Positions 21,984 to 30,308 are shown, counted from the first letter of the stretch. The stretch is 43,477 nucleotides of DNA from Methylobacterium sp. (GCF_028290105.1 NZ_JAQGKL010000169.1:1-43477), one strand, 5' to 3'. The notes: a model not told the origin generated them from the sequence alone. Program-made: numbers and translations.

Positions 21984-22984
21984 CGGCCGGCCTCCGGGTC
22001 GGGGCTCGCCACGGGGCGATCCGGCGCCGGATCGTCCGGCGGGGGCGCCCGGGTGACGAGGGCGACGGCGCGCTCGATCAGGCCCCAGAGCCCGCGCTGC
22101 AGGAACAGCGTGATGACGATGAGGAGGAGGCCCAGCAACAGGAGCCAGCGCGGCCAGATCGCCGAGAGGGCGTCGGCGGCGAGGAGATAGGCACCGGCCC
22201 CGAGCAGCGAGGCGAACAGGTTCGCGCTGCCGCCGATGATCGTCATGATCAGCAGGGTCTCGCTGGTGTGGTAGTCGATGTTGGAGAGCGGGGCGACGCC
22301 GATCAGCATGGCGTGGAGCGCCCCCGCGAACGCCGTGACCGCGCCGGAGATCGCGAAGGCCGCGACCTTGAAGGCCCGCACGGGGAATCCGATCGCCCCG
22401 GCCCGGCCCTCGTTGTCGCGGATGGCGAGCAGGGTCCGCCCGAAGGTCGAGAGCGCCACCCGCTGCAGGGCGGCGAACAGCGCGAGGAAGAGCACCGCGA
22501 CGTAGGCGTAGTAGGTCCAGGCCCCGGAGAGCGGCGTGCCGCCGAGGCTCGGGCGCGGGATGTCGAGGAGGCCGTTGTCCCCCCCCGTGAGGCCGCTGAA
22601 GGTGTAGGCCAGGAAGTAGAACATCTGCGAGAAGGCGAGCGTCAGCATCACGAAGTAGACGCCCTGGCGCCGGATCGAGACCCAGCCCACCGCCGCCGCC
22701 ACGAGGGCGCCCGACACCGGCGCGAGGAGCAGCACGACGGGGGCCGGCAGGCCGGCGCGCACGAGGCCGAGGCCGGCGACATAGCTGCCGAGCCCGAAGA
22801 AGATGCCCTGGCCGAAGGAGAGCAGGCCGGTATAGCCCAGGAGCAGGTTGCAGGCGGCGACCGCGAGCCCGAAGATCAGGATCTCGCTGGCGAGCGTGCC
22901 CGAGCGCATGGCGAGCGGCAGGATCAGCACGGCGGCCAGCGCGAGGCCGAACTGCACCAGGGGCCTGTCGAGGAAGGGGATCAC
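21980..22984 (-). CDS. livM: Branched-chain-amino-acid-type ABC transporter permease LivM
   Basis: A 334-residue inner-membrane permease with about eight to ten hydrophobic segments. Marks of LivM are 'GYTGLLSFGQGIFFGLGSYV' near residues 49-69, 'GLTGGDNGLLDIPRP', 'ALRVALSTFGRTLLAIRDNE'-like text near 180-200, and the 'HTSETLLIMTIIGGSANLF' coupling-helix region. The C-terminal cytoplasmic tail from about 310 is Pro/Asp-rich. It starts 13 bases after livH and overlaps livG by four bases. It pairs with LivH to form the translocation path for the cargo bound by the Tat-type binding protein encoded at the head of the operon. Confidence 0.92.
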   Translation of the reverse strand: MIPFLDRPLVQFGLALAAVLILPLAMRSGTLASEILIFGLAVAACNLLLGYTGLLSFGQGIFFGLGSYVAGLGLVRAGLPAPVVLLLAPVSGALVAAAVGWVSIRRQGVYFVMLTLAFSQMFYFLAYTFSGLTGGDNGLLDIPRPSLGGTPLSGAWTYYAYVAVLFLALFAALQRVALSTFGRTLLAIRDNEGRAGAIGFPVRAFKVAAFAISGAVTAFAGALHAMLIGVAPLSNIDYHTSETLLIMTIIGGSANLFASLLGAGAYLLAADALSAIWPRWLLLLGLLLIVITLFLQRGLWGLIERAVALVTRAPPPDDPAPDRPVASPDPEAGR

Positions 22985-22997
22985 GCCGAAATCCTCC

Positions 22998-23852
22998 TCA
23001 GGCCCGGCCGAACAGGCCGCGCGGCATCGCCATGATGATGCCGGCCATGCCGAGATAGATCACGAGGCGCGCGCCCTCGGGCCAGAGCGTCGCCATCAGG
23101 CTCTGGGCGACGCCCACCAGAATGCCGGCGGCCAGCGCCCCCGCGTAGCTGCCCATGCCGCCGATCACCACGACCACGAAGGCGATGCCGAGCGCCTCGA
23201 CGCCCATGAAGGGCTCGACACCCCGGATCGGGGCCGCGAGCGCTCCGGCGAGGCCCGCGAGCCCGGCGCCCAGCGCGAAGACGGCGGTGTTGATGCGGAG
23301 CGTATCGTAGCCGAGCAGCGCCATGTTCGACGGGGATTCGGAGCCCGCCCGCACGATGGCGCCGAGCCGCGTCCGGTCGAGGAGCCACCACAGGCAGGCG
23401 GCCAGGATCGCCGTGAAGCCGATCACGAAGAGGCGGTATTCGGGATAGACGAAGTCGCCGAGGATGAGGACGCCGCTGAGTTCCTCCGGCGGGGCGACGT
23501 TGCCGCCGATGGGCCCCCAGACGATGATCACGAGTTCCTGCACCACCAGGGCGAGGCCCACGGTGACGAGGATGTGGAAGGTGTGGGGCAGCTTGTAGAC
23601 CCGGCGCAGGAGCAGCCGCTCGGTCAGGCCCGCCAGAGCGGCGACGACGAGGGCGGCGAGCGGCATCGCCACCCAGAAGCTCAGGCCCCGCTCGACGCCC
23701 TCGTAGGCGAGGTAGGCGCCAATCAGGTAGAACGCCCCGTGGGCGAAGTTCACGAACTGCAGCAGCCCGAAGATGATGCTCAGGCCCACCGCCAGCAGGA
23801 AGTAGAGCATCCCGAGGCCGAGACCGTTCAGGATCTGGAACAGGTAGGTCAC
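22998..23852 (-). CDS. livH: Branched-chain-amino-acid-type ABC transporter permease LivH
   Basis: A 284-residue permease read from GTG 23852 (VTYLFQILNGLGLGMLYFLL), preceded by GGGAGA five bases upstream. The frame stays open upstream, but that part runs through the palindromic repeat and is not permease-like. Typical LivH segments are 'GLSIIFGLLQFVNFAHGAFY' at about 27-46, the cytoplasmic 'RTRLGAIVRAGSESPSNMAL', and 'VVVIGGMGSYAGALAAGILV' near the end. About eight membrane helices. It is the first membrane gene after the substrate-binding-protein gene, separated from it by 187 bases holding repeat copy 2, which might let the binding protein be made in excess over the permease. Confidence 0.9.
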   Translation of the reverse strand: MTYLFQILNGLGLGMLYFLLAVGLSIIFGLLQFVNFAHGAFYLIGAYLAYEGVERGLSFWVAMPLAALVVAALAGLTERLLLRRVYKLPHTFHILVTVGLALVVQELVIIVWGPIGGNVAPPEELSGVLILGDFVYPEYRLFVIGFTAILAACLWWLLDRTRLGAIVRAGSESPSNMALLGYDTLRINTAVFALGAGLAGLAGALAAPIRGVEPFMGVEALGIAFVVVVIGGMGSYAGALAAGILVGVAQSLMATLWPEGARLVIYLGMAGIIMAMPRGLFGRA

Positions 23853-23911
23853 GGGGTCTCCCGACCTGAGGGGTTGAGGGCGGTGGCCGGCATCGCCTGT
23901 AATCAGGCGCG

Positions 23912-24026
23912 CTCCCCTTCCCCCCTGCGCAGAGGGGTCAGAGGGTGGGGGTGGTTGGGTGACCCGCGAGGCCGCGGAGGCGAGCGGAACCACCCCCCCT
24001 CCAACGCCTCCCCGCAAGGGGAGGAG
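23912..24026. repeat. Palindromic intergenic repeat, copy 2
   Basis: About 115 bases between the binding-protein and livH genes. The right end is the perfect hairpin CCTCCCC-GCAA-GGGGAGG (24007-24024), nearly identical to the right end of copy 1. The left end is decayed (CTCCCCTTCCCCCCTGCGCA). The interior shares GGGGGTGGT, GTGACCC and GCGGAACCA-like patches with copy 1. Confidence 0.75.
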
Positions 24027-24039
24027 AGCCGCCCCGCCC

Positions 24040-25257
24040 TCACGCCATCTTGCAGCCGGCGGCCTCGGGCGAGAGGAAGGACTTGCCCGAATGGATCACG
24101 TCGGCGAAGTCGTCCTTGTCCTTCATGGCGGACTTCGCCTTGCCCTTGAGCAGGTAGTAATCCTTGATGACCTGATGGTCGGCGGCGCGGATCTCCTCGT
24201 CGCCCGTCAGGCCGGAATAGCGCAGGCCCTCCAGGGCCTTGATCACGGCGGGGCCGTCCGCGCTTCCCGCCTTCGTGGCCGCGTCCAGCAGCAGCCTGGT
24301 GATCTGGTAGGAGCCGGCGAAGGAGTAGTTCGGCGTCATCTTGGCGCTCTCGCGGACCTTGGCCACCAGGGCCTTGTTCAGGGGCGAGTCGATGCCGTGC
24401 CAGTACTGCGCCCCGAAATAGACGCCCTCGCAGAGGTCGGCCCCCAGCGCCTCGAACTGCTCCAGGCCCGAGGCCCAGGCGATCACGATCGCCATGCGCT
24501 TCTTGAGGCCGAAGCTCACGGCCTGGCGCAGGGCATCCGAGGATTGCGAGCCGAAATTGAGGAGCAGGAGCACGTCGGGTTTGGCCGCGATGGCGTTGGT
24601 CAGGTAGCCGCTGAACTCCTTCTCGGCGAGCGAGTGGTAGCTGTTGCCCACATGCTCGATGCCCTTCTCCTGGAACACCGCCTTGGCGGCGCCGAGCAGG
24701 CCCTCGCCGAACACGTATTGCGGGGTGATCGTGTACCAGCGCTTGGCCTGCGGCATCTGCTCGACGAGCGGCCGCACGGTCTGCGCGATGGCCCCGAAGG
24801 TCGGCACCGTCCAGCGGAAGGTGCCGCGATTGCAATCCGAGCCGGTGATCTCGTCGGCGCCCGCCGTGGTGATGAAGACGCCGTCGGACTTCGTGACCTC
24901 CTTGCCCATCACCAGGGCCTCGGAGGAGAGGATGCCGCCGGCAAACAGGCGCGTGCCCTGGCCCATCGCCTCCTGCACCTTGCGGGCGGCCGGCGCGGGC
25001 TTCCCCTCGGTGTCGATGTCGGCGATCGTGACCTTGCGGCCGAGGACCGAACCCGCCTCCTGCGCGGCGAAGGCGGCGCCCAGCGACGCGAACTTGCCGT
25101 TGGCGGCGAACGCCCCGGAGATCGGCAGCGGCGCGCCGACGACGAGCGGGCCCTCCGCCGCGCAGGCGCCCCGCAGCAGGCCCGGCAACGCGACGCCGGA
25201 GGCCGCGAGCCCGCCCGCCAGCAAGGTGTCCTTCAGAAACGCCCGACGATCCCGCAT
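24040..25257 (-). CDS. ABC transporter substrate-binding protein, Liv/HAAT type, with Tat-like signal
   Basis: A 405-residue periplasmic binding protein of the type I (LivJ/LivK/AmiC-like) fold. The N-terminus MRDRRAFLKDTLLAGGLAAS has a twin-arginine-like RRAFLK motif, followed by a hydrophobic core and an AAE cleavage region near residue 35. The mature protein begins 'GPLVVGAPLPISGAFAANGK', the usual first strand and ligand-binding Ser/Gly loop, and continues with 'RLFAGGILSSEALVMGKEV' and 'ITTAGADEITGSDCNRGTFR', all typical of Peripla_BP_6. The twin-arginine-like signal with no visible cofactor site is common in this family. It heads the minus-strand operon that includes the permeases, ATPases, two hydrolases and a GntR regulator. 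The ligand cannot be inferred from these motifs. Confidence 0.9.
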   Translation of the reverse strand: MRDRRAFLKDTLLAGGLAASGVALPGLLRGACAAEGPLVVGAPLPISGAFAANGKFASLGAAFAAQEAGSVLGRKVTIADIDTEGKPAPAARKVQEAMGQGTRLFAGGILSSEALVMGKEVTKSDGVFITTAGADEITGSDCNRGTFRWTVPTFGAIAQTVRPLVEQMPQAKRWYTITPQYVFGEGLLGAAKAVFQEKGIEHVGNSYHSLAEKEFSGYLTNAIAAKPDVLLLLNFGSQSSDALRQAVSFGLKKRMAIVIAWASGLEQFEALGADLCEGVYFGAQYWHGIDSPLNKALVAKVRESAKMTPNYSFAGSYQITRLLLDAATKAGSADGPAVIKALEGLRYSGLTGDEEIRAADHQVIKDYYLLKGKAKSAMKDKDDFADVIHSGKSFLSPEAAGCKMA

Positions 25258-25305
25258 GCCACCGCTCCCGAACGCCGATCTCGGCGAACCATTCGATTGA
25301 TACGC

Positions 25306-25334
25306 ATAGAATGTCGCTCACTTCGGTCCGTCAA
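25306..25334 (-). promoter_or_regulatory. Candidate sigma-70-type promoter of the binding-protein/Liv operon
   Basis: On the minus strand, TTGACG (complement of 25329-25334) and TTCTAT (complement of 25306-25311) are 17 bases apart. The hexamer pair lies 49-77 bases upstream of the binding-protein ATG, in a locally AT-richer stretch. The -35 element is strong; the -10 element is poor. Confidence 0.4.
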
Positions 25335-25443
25335 GCGGAGAAACCTATGCTGCACTGCACTTGCGCGCAGGGCCCGCGTTTCGGGCGAATGCTGCCCGGA
25401 TGAAGGGCAGATCCGGTCTCGCAGCCCTCAGGTCTCGCGGCCC

Positions 25444-25992
25444 TCAGAACGTCGGCGGCGTGCAGGCGCTGACCACCTCGCAGGCCACGGGGCCGACGCA
25501 GCGGAAGCGGTGCGGGCGGCGGCTCTCGAAGGAATAGGCGTCGCCGGGGCCGAGGATGCGGCGCTCGTCGTCCACCGTCACCTCCAGCCGCCCGGAGAGG
25601 ACGATGCCGCCCTCCTCGCCCTCGTGGACCAGGGGCACCCGGCCCGTGTCGGCGCCGGGCTCGTAGCGTTCCTTCAGGAGTTGCAGGCCGCGCCCGAAGA
25701 GGTTGTCGCCCACCTGCCGGTAGGAGATCGGGCCCTTGCCGATCTCGGTGAGTTCGTCGGCCCGGTAGAACGCCTTGCGGGGGCGCTCCGGCTCCACGGC
25801 GAAGAACTCGGACAGGCCGATGGGGATGCCGTCGAGGATGCGCTTGAGGGCGCCGACGGAGGGGTTCACCCCGTTCGACTCGATGAGCGAGATTGTCGAG
25901 TTCGGCACGCCGGCGCGCTTGGCGAGTTCGCGCTGCGAGAAGCCGTGCAGGGTTCGCACGTAGCGCAGGCGCGCACCGAGATCGACGCTCAT
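25444..25992 (-). CDS. XRE family helix-turn-helix regulator with C-terminal cupin (PuuR-like)
   Basis: A 182-residue regulator. Residues about 5-60 are an HTH_3 domain: 'GARLRYVRTLHGFSQRELAK', then 'AGVPNSTISLIESNGVNPSV'. Residues about 105-178 form a cupin_2 barrel with 'HEGEEGGIVLSGRLEVTVDD', 'LGPGDAYSF' and 'RRPHRFRC'. The layout and size match PuuR, the repressor of putrescine use in E. coli, and many relatives next to class III aminotransferases. ATG 25992 is taken; a GTG codon directly before it at 25995 could also be used. It is divergent from the omega-aminotransferase gene, and the gap carries a perfect inverted repeat, so it most likely controls that gene and mmsA, and itself. Confidence 0.9.
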   Translation of the reverse strand: MSVDLGARLRYVRTLHGFSQRELAKRAGVPNSTISLIESNGVNPSVGALKRILDGIPIGLSEFFAVEPERPRKAFYRADELTEIGKGPISYRQVGDNLFGRGLQLLKERYEPGADTGRVPLVHEGEEGGIVLSGRLEVTVDDERRILGPGDAYSFESRRPHRFRCVGPVACEVVSACTPPTF

Positions 25993-26005
25993 CACAGACC
26001 CCGCC

Positions 26006-26037
26006 GGTGTTCGGGTTGTTCAGGATCCGCGAACACC
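26006..26037. promoter_or_regulatory. Inverted repeat GGTGTTCG-N16-CGAACACC, candidate operator of the XRE-cupin regulator
   Basis: Perfect eight-base arms at 26006-26013 and 26030-26037 lie in the gap between the regulator and the aminotransferase, 14 bases from the regulator start. A further TGTTC occurs between the arms. The TGTTC/GAACA half-site vaguely recalls the GAACA element of PuuR sites. Confidence 0.5.
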
Positions 26038-26153
26038 TGTCACGCGGGCCCAAGCTTTTCAAGCAGATGGCGCCAGGAAGAAAAGGACTTGTTCGCGCTC
26101 CGCAATCGGCGCCTCTTTCCCGCCCATCGACATCTCCCACGGGTGAGAGTGCC

Positions 26154-27491
26154 ATGGACCACCACGCCGCCGCGAACGCGCCCAGCCTCGACGCCTACTG
26201 GATGCCGTTCACGGCGAACCGGCAGTTCAAGGCCGCCCCCCGCATGATGGCCTCGGCCCAGGGCATGCACTACACGACCAGCGACGGGCGCAGCGTGCTC
26301 GACGGGACCGCCGGGCTCTGGTGCGTGAATGCCGGGCATGGGCGCCAGGGCATCGCCTCGGCGGTGGAGCGCCAGCTCACCATCCTCGATTTCGCCCCCT
26401 CCTTCCAGATGGGCCACCCGGCGGCCTTCGACTTCGCCGAGCGGCTCGCCGCCATCGCGCCGGGCGGTCCCAAGGCGGGGCTCGACCGTGTGTTCTTCAC
26501 GGGCTCCGGCTCGGAATCCGTGGACACCGCCCTCAAGATCGCGCTCGCCTACCAGCGCGCCATCGGCCAGGGCACGCGCACCAAGCTGATCGGCCGCGAG
26601 CGCGGCTATCACGGCGTCGGCTTCGGCGGCATCTCGGTGGGCGGCCTCGTCAACAACCGGCGCGTCTTCCCGCTGCTGCCAGGGGTCGACCACCTGCGCC
26701 ACACCCACGACTTGGAGCGCAACGCCTTCTCGAAGGGCCTGCCCGCGCACGGGGCGGAACTCGCCGACGACCTGGAACGCCTCGTGGGGCTCCACGGGGC
26801 CGAGACCATCGCGGCCTGCATCGTCGAGCCGGTCGCCGGCTCCACCGGCGTGCTGCTGCCGCCGGAGGGCTACCTGCAGCGCCTGCGCGAGACGTGCGAC
26901 CGGCACGGCATCCTGCTGATCTTCGACGAGGTCATCACCGGGTTCGGCCGCCTCGGCACGCCCTTCGCCACGGATTATTTCGGCGTGGTGCCCGACCTCG
27001 TCACCACCGCCAAGGGCCTCACCAACGGCACGCTCCCGATGGGCGCGGTGTTCTGCAAGCGGGGCGTCCACGATGCCCTGATGCACGGCCCGGAGGCGGT
27101 GATCGAGCTGTTCCACGGCTACACCTATTCGGGGCACCCCGTCGCCTGCGCGGCCGGTCTCGCCACCCTCGACATCTACGCGGCCGAGGGCCTGCTCACC
27201 CGGGCCGCCGACCTCGCCGGGGACTGGACGAGCGCCATGCACGACCTGCGGGGCGCCGGACACGTCATCGACATCCGCACCATCGGCCTCGTGGCCGGCA
27301 TCGAGCTGGCGCCCCGGCCGGGCGCACCCGGCGCGCGGGCCTACGACGTCTTCGTCGATTGCTTCGAGCGCGGCCTGCTCATCCGGGTGACCGGCGACAT
27401 CATCGCCCTGTCGCCGCCGCTGATCGTGGAGCGCGGCCAGATCGACACCATGGCGTCGATCCTCGGCGACGCCATCGCCCGCGCCGCCTGA
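26154..27491 (+). CDS. Omega-amino acid--pyruvate aminotransferase (beta-alanine--pyruvate transaminase)
   Basis: A 445-residue class III PLP aminotransferase. It closely follows the Pseudomonas omega-amino acid:pyruvate transaminase: '[20 protein letters not shown]' at the start, '[17 protein letters not shown]' for phosphate binding, '[18 protein letters not shown]', '[16 protein letters not shown]' with the Asp to the pyridine nitrogen, Lys287 in TTAKGLTNG as Schiff base, and '[17 protein letters not shown]'. It should convert beta-alanine and pyruvate to malonate semialdehyde and alanine in the cytoplasm; other omega-amines such as taurine or beta-aminoisobutyrate are possible. It is 38 bases upstream of the semialdehyde dehydrogenase gene that would take its product, and divergent from an XRE-cupin regulator. 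ATG 26154 gives the family N-terminus; the ribosome site is weak. Confidence 0.92.
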   Translation: MDHHAAANAPSLDAYWMPFTANRQFKAAPRMMASAQGMHYTTSDGRSVLDGTAGLWCVNAGHGRQGIASAVERQLTILDFAPSFQMGHPAAFDFAERLAAIAPGGPKAGLDRVFFTGSGSESVDTALKIALAYQRAIGQGTRTKLIGRERGYHGVGFGGISVGGLVNNRRVFPLLPGVDHLRHTHDLERNAFSKGLPAHGAELADDLERLVGLHGAETIAACIVEPVAGSTGVLLPPEGYLQRLRETCDRHGILLIFDEVITGFGRLGTPFATDYFGVVPDLVTTAKGLTNGTLPMGAVFCKRGVHDALMHGPEAVIELFHGYTYSGHPVACAAGLATLDIYAAEGLLTRAADLAGDWTSAMHDLRGAGHVIDIRTIGLVAGIELAPRPGAPGARAYDVFVDCFERGLLIRVTGDIIALSPPLIVERGQIDTMASILGDAIARAA

Positions 27492-27529
27492 TTCCCTTCA
27501 CGACCTCACGTCCCTCGAGGATTCCTCCG

Positions 27530-29029
27530 ATGCCGACCGCGATCCACCACTACATCGGCGGCGGCACCGCCGCCGGCACCAGCACGCGCACCGCCCCGGT
27601 CTACAATCCCGCCACCGGCGAGGAGACCGGCCGGGTCGCCCTGGCCAACGAGGCCGATGTGAACGCGGCGGTGGCCAGCGCCAAGGCGGCGGCCCACGAT
27701 TGGGCGCACACCACGCCGCTGCGCCGCGCCCGCATCCTCAACGCCTTCCTGCGCATCGCGGAGGCGCGCATCGACGAACTCGCCGCCCTGATCACCGCCG
27801 AGCACGGCAAGGTGCTCTCGGATGCGCGCGGCGAGATCCAGCGCGGGCTCGAGGTGGTGGAGTTCGCCACCGCCGCGCCCCAGCTCCTCAAGGGCGAGGT
27901 CACGGAGAATGTCGGCACCCGCGTCGACAGCCATTCCCTGCGCCAGCCGCTGGGGGTGGTGGCCGGCATCACGCCGTTCAACTTCCCCGTCATGGTGCCG
28001 ATGTGGATGTTTCCCGTGGCGCTCGCCTGCGGCAATTGCTTCGTCCTGAAGCCCTCCGAGCGCGACCCCTCGCCGTCGCTGCTGGTGGCGGCCTGGCTCA
28101 AGGAAGCCGGCCTGCCCGACGGGGTGTTCAACGTGGTGCACGGCGACAAGCAGGCCGTGGACGCGCTCCTCCACCACCCCGACATCGCGGCCGTGAGCTT
28201 CGTCGGCTCGACCCCGATCGCCCGCTACATCTACGCCACCGCCACCGCGAACGGGAAACGCGCCCAGGCGCTGGGCGGCGCCAAGAACCACATGATCGTC
28301 ATGCCCGACGCCGACCTCGACCAGGCGGTGGACGCGCTGATGGGCGCGGCCTACGGCTCGGCGGGGGAGCGCTGCATGGCGATCTCCGTGGCGGTCCCCG
28401 TGGGCGAGGCCACCGCCGACGCCCTGGTGGCCAGGCTGATCCCGAAGGTGCGCGCCCTGAAGGTCGGCCCCGGCACCGACCCGGAGGCCGAGATGGGCCC
28501 CCTCGTGACGGGCACGCACCGCGACAAGGTCAGCGGCTACATCGATGCCGGCGTGGCCCAAGGCGCCGAACTCCTCGTCGACGGGCGCGGCCTGACGCTC
28601 CAGGGCTACGAGGGCGGCTACTTCCTCGGCGGCACCCTGTTCGACCGGGTCACCCCGGAGATGTCGATCTACCGGGAGGAGATCTTCGGCCCCGTCCTGG
28701 CGATCACCCGCGCGCCGGACTACGCGACGGCGGCCAAACTCATCAACGACCACGAATTCGGCAACGGCACCGCGATCTTCACCCGCGACGGCGACGCGGC
28801 GCGGGAATTCGCGCACCAGATCGAGGTCGGCATGGTGGGCATCAACGTGCCGATCCCGGTGCCGATGGCGTTCCACTCCTTCGGCGGCTGGAAGGCCTCG
28901 CTGTTCGGCGACCACCACATGCACGGCCCCGAGGGCGTGCGCTTCTACACGCGCCTCAAGACCATCACGACCCGCTGGCCCACCGGCATCCGCGCGGGCG
29001 CCGACTTCGTGATGCCGACGATGAAGTAG
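27530..29029 (+). CDS. mmsA: CoA-acylating methylmalonate-semialdehyde / malonate-semialdehyde dehydrogenase
   Basis: A 499-residue aldehyde dehydrogenase of the MmsA type, which oxidises malonate or methylmalonate semialdehyde with NAD+ and CoA to acetyl- or propionyl-CoA plus CO2. Family marks: '[20 protein letters not shown]', '[11 protein letters not shown]', '[14 protein letters not shown]', '[18 protein letters not shown]' and the catalytic Cys282 in [11 protein letters not shown], followed by '[15 protein letters not shown]'. The GAKNHM/AGERCMA pair separates it from ordinary ALDHs, which have a catalytic Glu in the first motif. GAGG lies nine bases before the ATG. Together with the upstream aminotransferase it makes a two-step beta-alanine degradation module. 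No mmsB (3-hydroxyisobutyrate dehydrogenase) is next to it, which argues against a valine-only role. Confidence 0.93.
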   Translation: MPTAIHHYIGGGTAAGTSTRTAPVYNPATGEETGRVALANEADVNAAVASAKAAAHDWAHTTPLRRARILNAFLRIAEARIDELAALITAEHGKVLSDARGEIQRGLEVVEFATAAPQLLKGEVTENVGTRVDSHSLRQPLGVVAGITPFNFPVMVPMWMFPVALACGNCFVLKPSERDPSPSLLVAAWLKEAGLPDGVFNVVHGDKQAVDALLHHPDIAAVSFVGSTPIARYIYATATANGKRAQALGGAKNHMIVMPDADLDQAVDALMGAAYGSAGERCMAISVAVPVGEATADALVARLIPKVRALKVGPGTDPEAEMGPLVTGTHRDKVSGYIDAGVAQGAELLVDGRGLTLQGYEGGYFLGGTLFDRVTPEMSIYREEIFGPVLAITRAPDYATAAKLINDHEFGNGTAIFTRDGDAAREFAHQIEVGMVGINVPIPVPMAFHSFGGWKASLFGDHHMHGPEGVRFYTRLKTITTRWPTGIRAGADFVMPTMK

Positions 29030-29042
29030 GGCTGCCGCACCC

Positions 29043-29072
29043 GCCGGCACCGGCCTTCGGGCTCGTGCCGGC
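29043..29072. terminator. Bidirectional terminator-like hairpin between mmsA and the arsR-type gene
   Basis: GCCGGCAC (29043-29050) pairs with GTGCCGGC (29065-29072); the interior GGCC-TTCG-GGCT extends the stem and closes it with a UUCG-type tetraloop. It lies 13 bases after the mmsA stop and five before the convergent regulator stop. There is no T-run. Confidence 0.6.
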
Positions 29073-29077
29073 CGGGC

Positions 29078-29425
29078 CTATGGCGTCGCCATCGCGGAGG
29101 CGTCCGTGCGGGCATAGGCGCTCATGATCGCGGACAGCAGGCCGGGATAGCGGGCCTCGACCTCGGCGCAGCGCGAATGATTGCGCATCTCCACGCCGTG
29201 GCGCTCGCAGCGGATCAGCCCGGCCTCGCGCAGCACCTTGAAGTGGCTGGAGAGCGACGATTTCGGGATGACCCGGTCCCCCACCGCCGAGACGGCGGTG
29301 CAGGCCTCGACGCAGCCCGCCCCCGAGATCCGGGCGAAGATCGCGGCGCGGGTCGGGTCTGACAGGGCGTGCAGGATCGCCTCCGGGCGGACATCTTCCA
29401 GGGCGGGGTGGAACAGGGACCTCAT
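29078..29425 (-). CDS. ArsR family helix-turn-helix regulator
   Basis: A 115-residue winged-helix repressor: 'EAILHALSDPTRAAIFARIS' is the ArsR opening helix, and 'PKSSLSSHFKVLREAGLI' followed by RCERHGVEMRNHSR forms the recognition helix and wing. Two Cys (GCVEAC, near residues 38-42) are not placed like the CxC metal site of ArsR in the recognition helix, so metal sensing is uncertain; redox or ligand sensing is equally likely. It is divergent from a short-chain dehydrogenase gene. The 106-base gap contains two overlapping inverted repeats, so the pair looks like a self-contained regulator/target unit in which the SDR is the controlled gene. Confidence 0.88.
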   Translation of the reverse strand: MRSLFHPALEDVRPEAILHALSDPTRAAIFARISGAGCVEACTAVSAVGDRVIPKSSLSSHFKVLREAGLIRCERHGVEMRNHSRCAEVEARYPGLLSAIMSAYARTDASAMATP

Positions 29426-29459
29426 GTTTTATCCATGTGGGGGCTTGATCTGCGCTTTG

Positions 29460-29488
29460 ATAGTTCCGAAGTCCCGAACTATGGGACT
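29460..29488. promoter_or_regulatory. Overlapping inverted repeats between the arsR-type and SDR genes, candidate operator
   Basis: ATAGTTC-N9-GAACTAT spans 29460-29482. AGTCCC-N7-GGGACT spans 29470-29488. Both are perfect, and they interlock in the divergent gap, 34 bases from the regulator start and 43 from the SDR start. Such interlocked dyads suit a dimeric winged-helix repressor. Confidence 0.6.
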
Positions 29489-29531
29489 AAGGCCACCATC
29501 CCGGAGCCGCCCACGGACGAGGTTAGCACAC

Positions 29532-30278
29532 ATGTCAAAGCTCGAAGGCAAGGTCGCCGTCGTCACCGGCGCATCGAAGGGCATCGGCGCGGCGATCGCC
29601 AAGTCGCTGGCGAAGGCGGGTGCGGCGGTCGTCGTCAACTACGCCTCCAGCAAGGCGGGCGCGGACGCCGTCGTGGCGGCGATCACATCGGCGGGCGGGC
29701 GGGCCGTCGCGGTCCAGGCCGACGTCTCCAAGGGCGCGCAGGCGCAAGCACTGATCGAGGCGGCGGTGGCGCAGTTCGGCCGGCTCGACGTGCTGGTCAA
29801 CAATTCCGGAGTCTACGAGTTCGCGCCGATCGAGGAGGTGGGCGAAGAGCACTACCGGCGCCTCTTCGACGTCAACGTGCTGGGTGTGCTGCTGGCGACC
29901 GGGGCGGCGGCGAAGCATCTCGGAGAGGGCGGCAGCGTGGTCAACATCTCGTCGGCGATCACCCACGTGAACACGCCGACCGCATCGGTCTACGCCGGAA
30001 CCAAGGGCGCCGTGAATGCGATCTCGGGCGTCCTCGCCAACGAGCTGGCGCCGCGCAGGATCCGGGTCAACGTGGTCAGCCCCGGCTTCGTGGTGACCGA
30101 GGGCACCCACACCGCCGGAATCGTCGGCTCCGACATGGAGGCCGGCTTCGTCGCGCAGACGCCGCTGGGCCGTGCCGGCCAGCCGGACGACATCGCCGAA
30201 GTCGTGACGTTCCTCGCCTCCGACGAGGCCCGCTGGCTGACCGGCGAGGTGATCACCGCCAGCGGCGGCATTCGCTGA
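29532..30278 (+). CDS. SDR family oxidoreductase (3-oxoacyl-ACP-reductase-like)
   Basis: A 248-residue classical short-chain dehydrogenase. The dinucleotide motif TGASKGIG is at residues 12-19, 'LVNNSG' at about 88-93 and the catalytic Ser141, Tyr154 and Lys158 (YAGTK) are all present. The C-terminal 'DEARWLTGEVITASGGIR' is typical, with Ala-Ser in place of the common Val-Asp-Gly. It should be NAD(P)H-dependent, but the substrate is unknown; glucose dehydrogenase-like and FabG-like proteins share these features. Residue 37 is Tyr within 'VVVNYASSKAGA', and the following Ser/Lys suggests NADPH preference. It is divergent from an ArsR-type regulator that probably represses it, and convergent with lpdA across a strong hairpin. 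Confidence 0.9.
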   Translation: MSKLEGKVAVVTGASKGIGAAIAKSLAKAGAAVVVNYASSKAGADAVVAAITSAGGRAVAVQADVSKGAQAQALIEAAVAQFGRLDVLVNNSGVYEFAPIEEVGEEHYRRLFDVNVLGVLLATGAAAKHLGEGGSVVNISSAITHVNTPTASVYAGTKGAVNAISGVLANELAPRRIRVNVVSPGFVVTEGTHTAGIVGSDMEAGFVAQTPLGRAGQPDDIAEVVTFLASDEARWLTGEVITASGGIR

Positions 30279-30283
30279 ACGAT

Positions 30284-30308
30284 GCCTGCGCCCGCAGCGG
30301 GCGCAGGC
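30284..30308. terminator. Bidirectional terminator hairpin between the SDR gene and lpdA
   Basis: A perfect 11-bp stem, GCCTGCGCCCG / CGGGCGCAGGC, with loop CAG fills the 42-base gap between convergent stop codons (30278 and 30321). It has no long T-run, but location and stability fit a terminator for both transcripts. Confidence 0.65.

Noticed and set aside
25331..26155. 274-codon minus-strand frame overlapping the XRE-cupin regulator
   Set aside because: It is Arg/Pro-rich with no domain and overlaps a well-supported HTH-cupin protein in another frame on the same strand.
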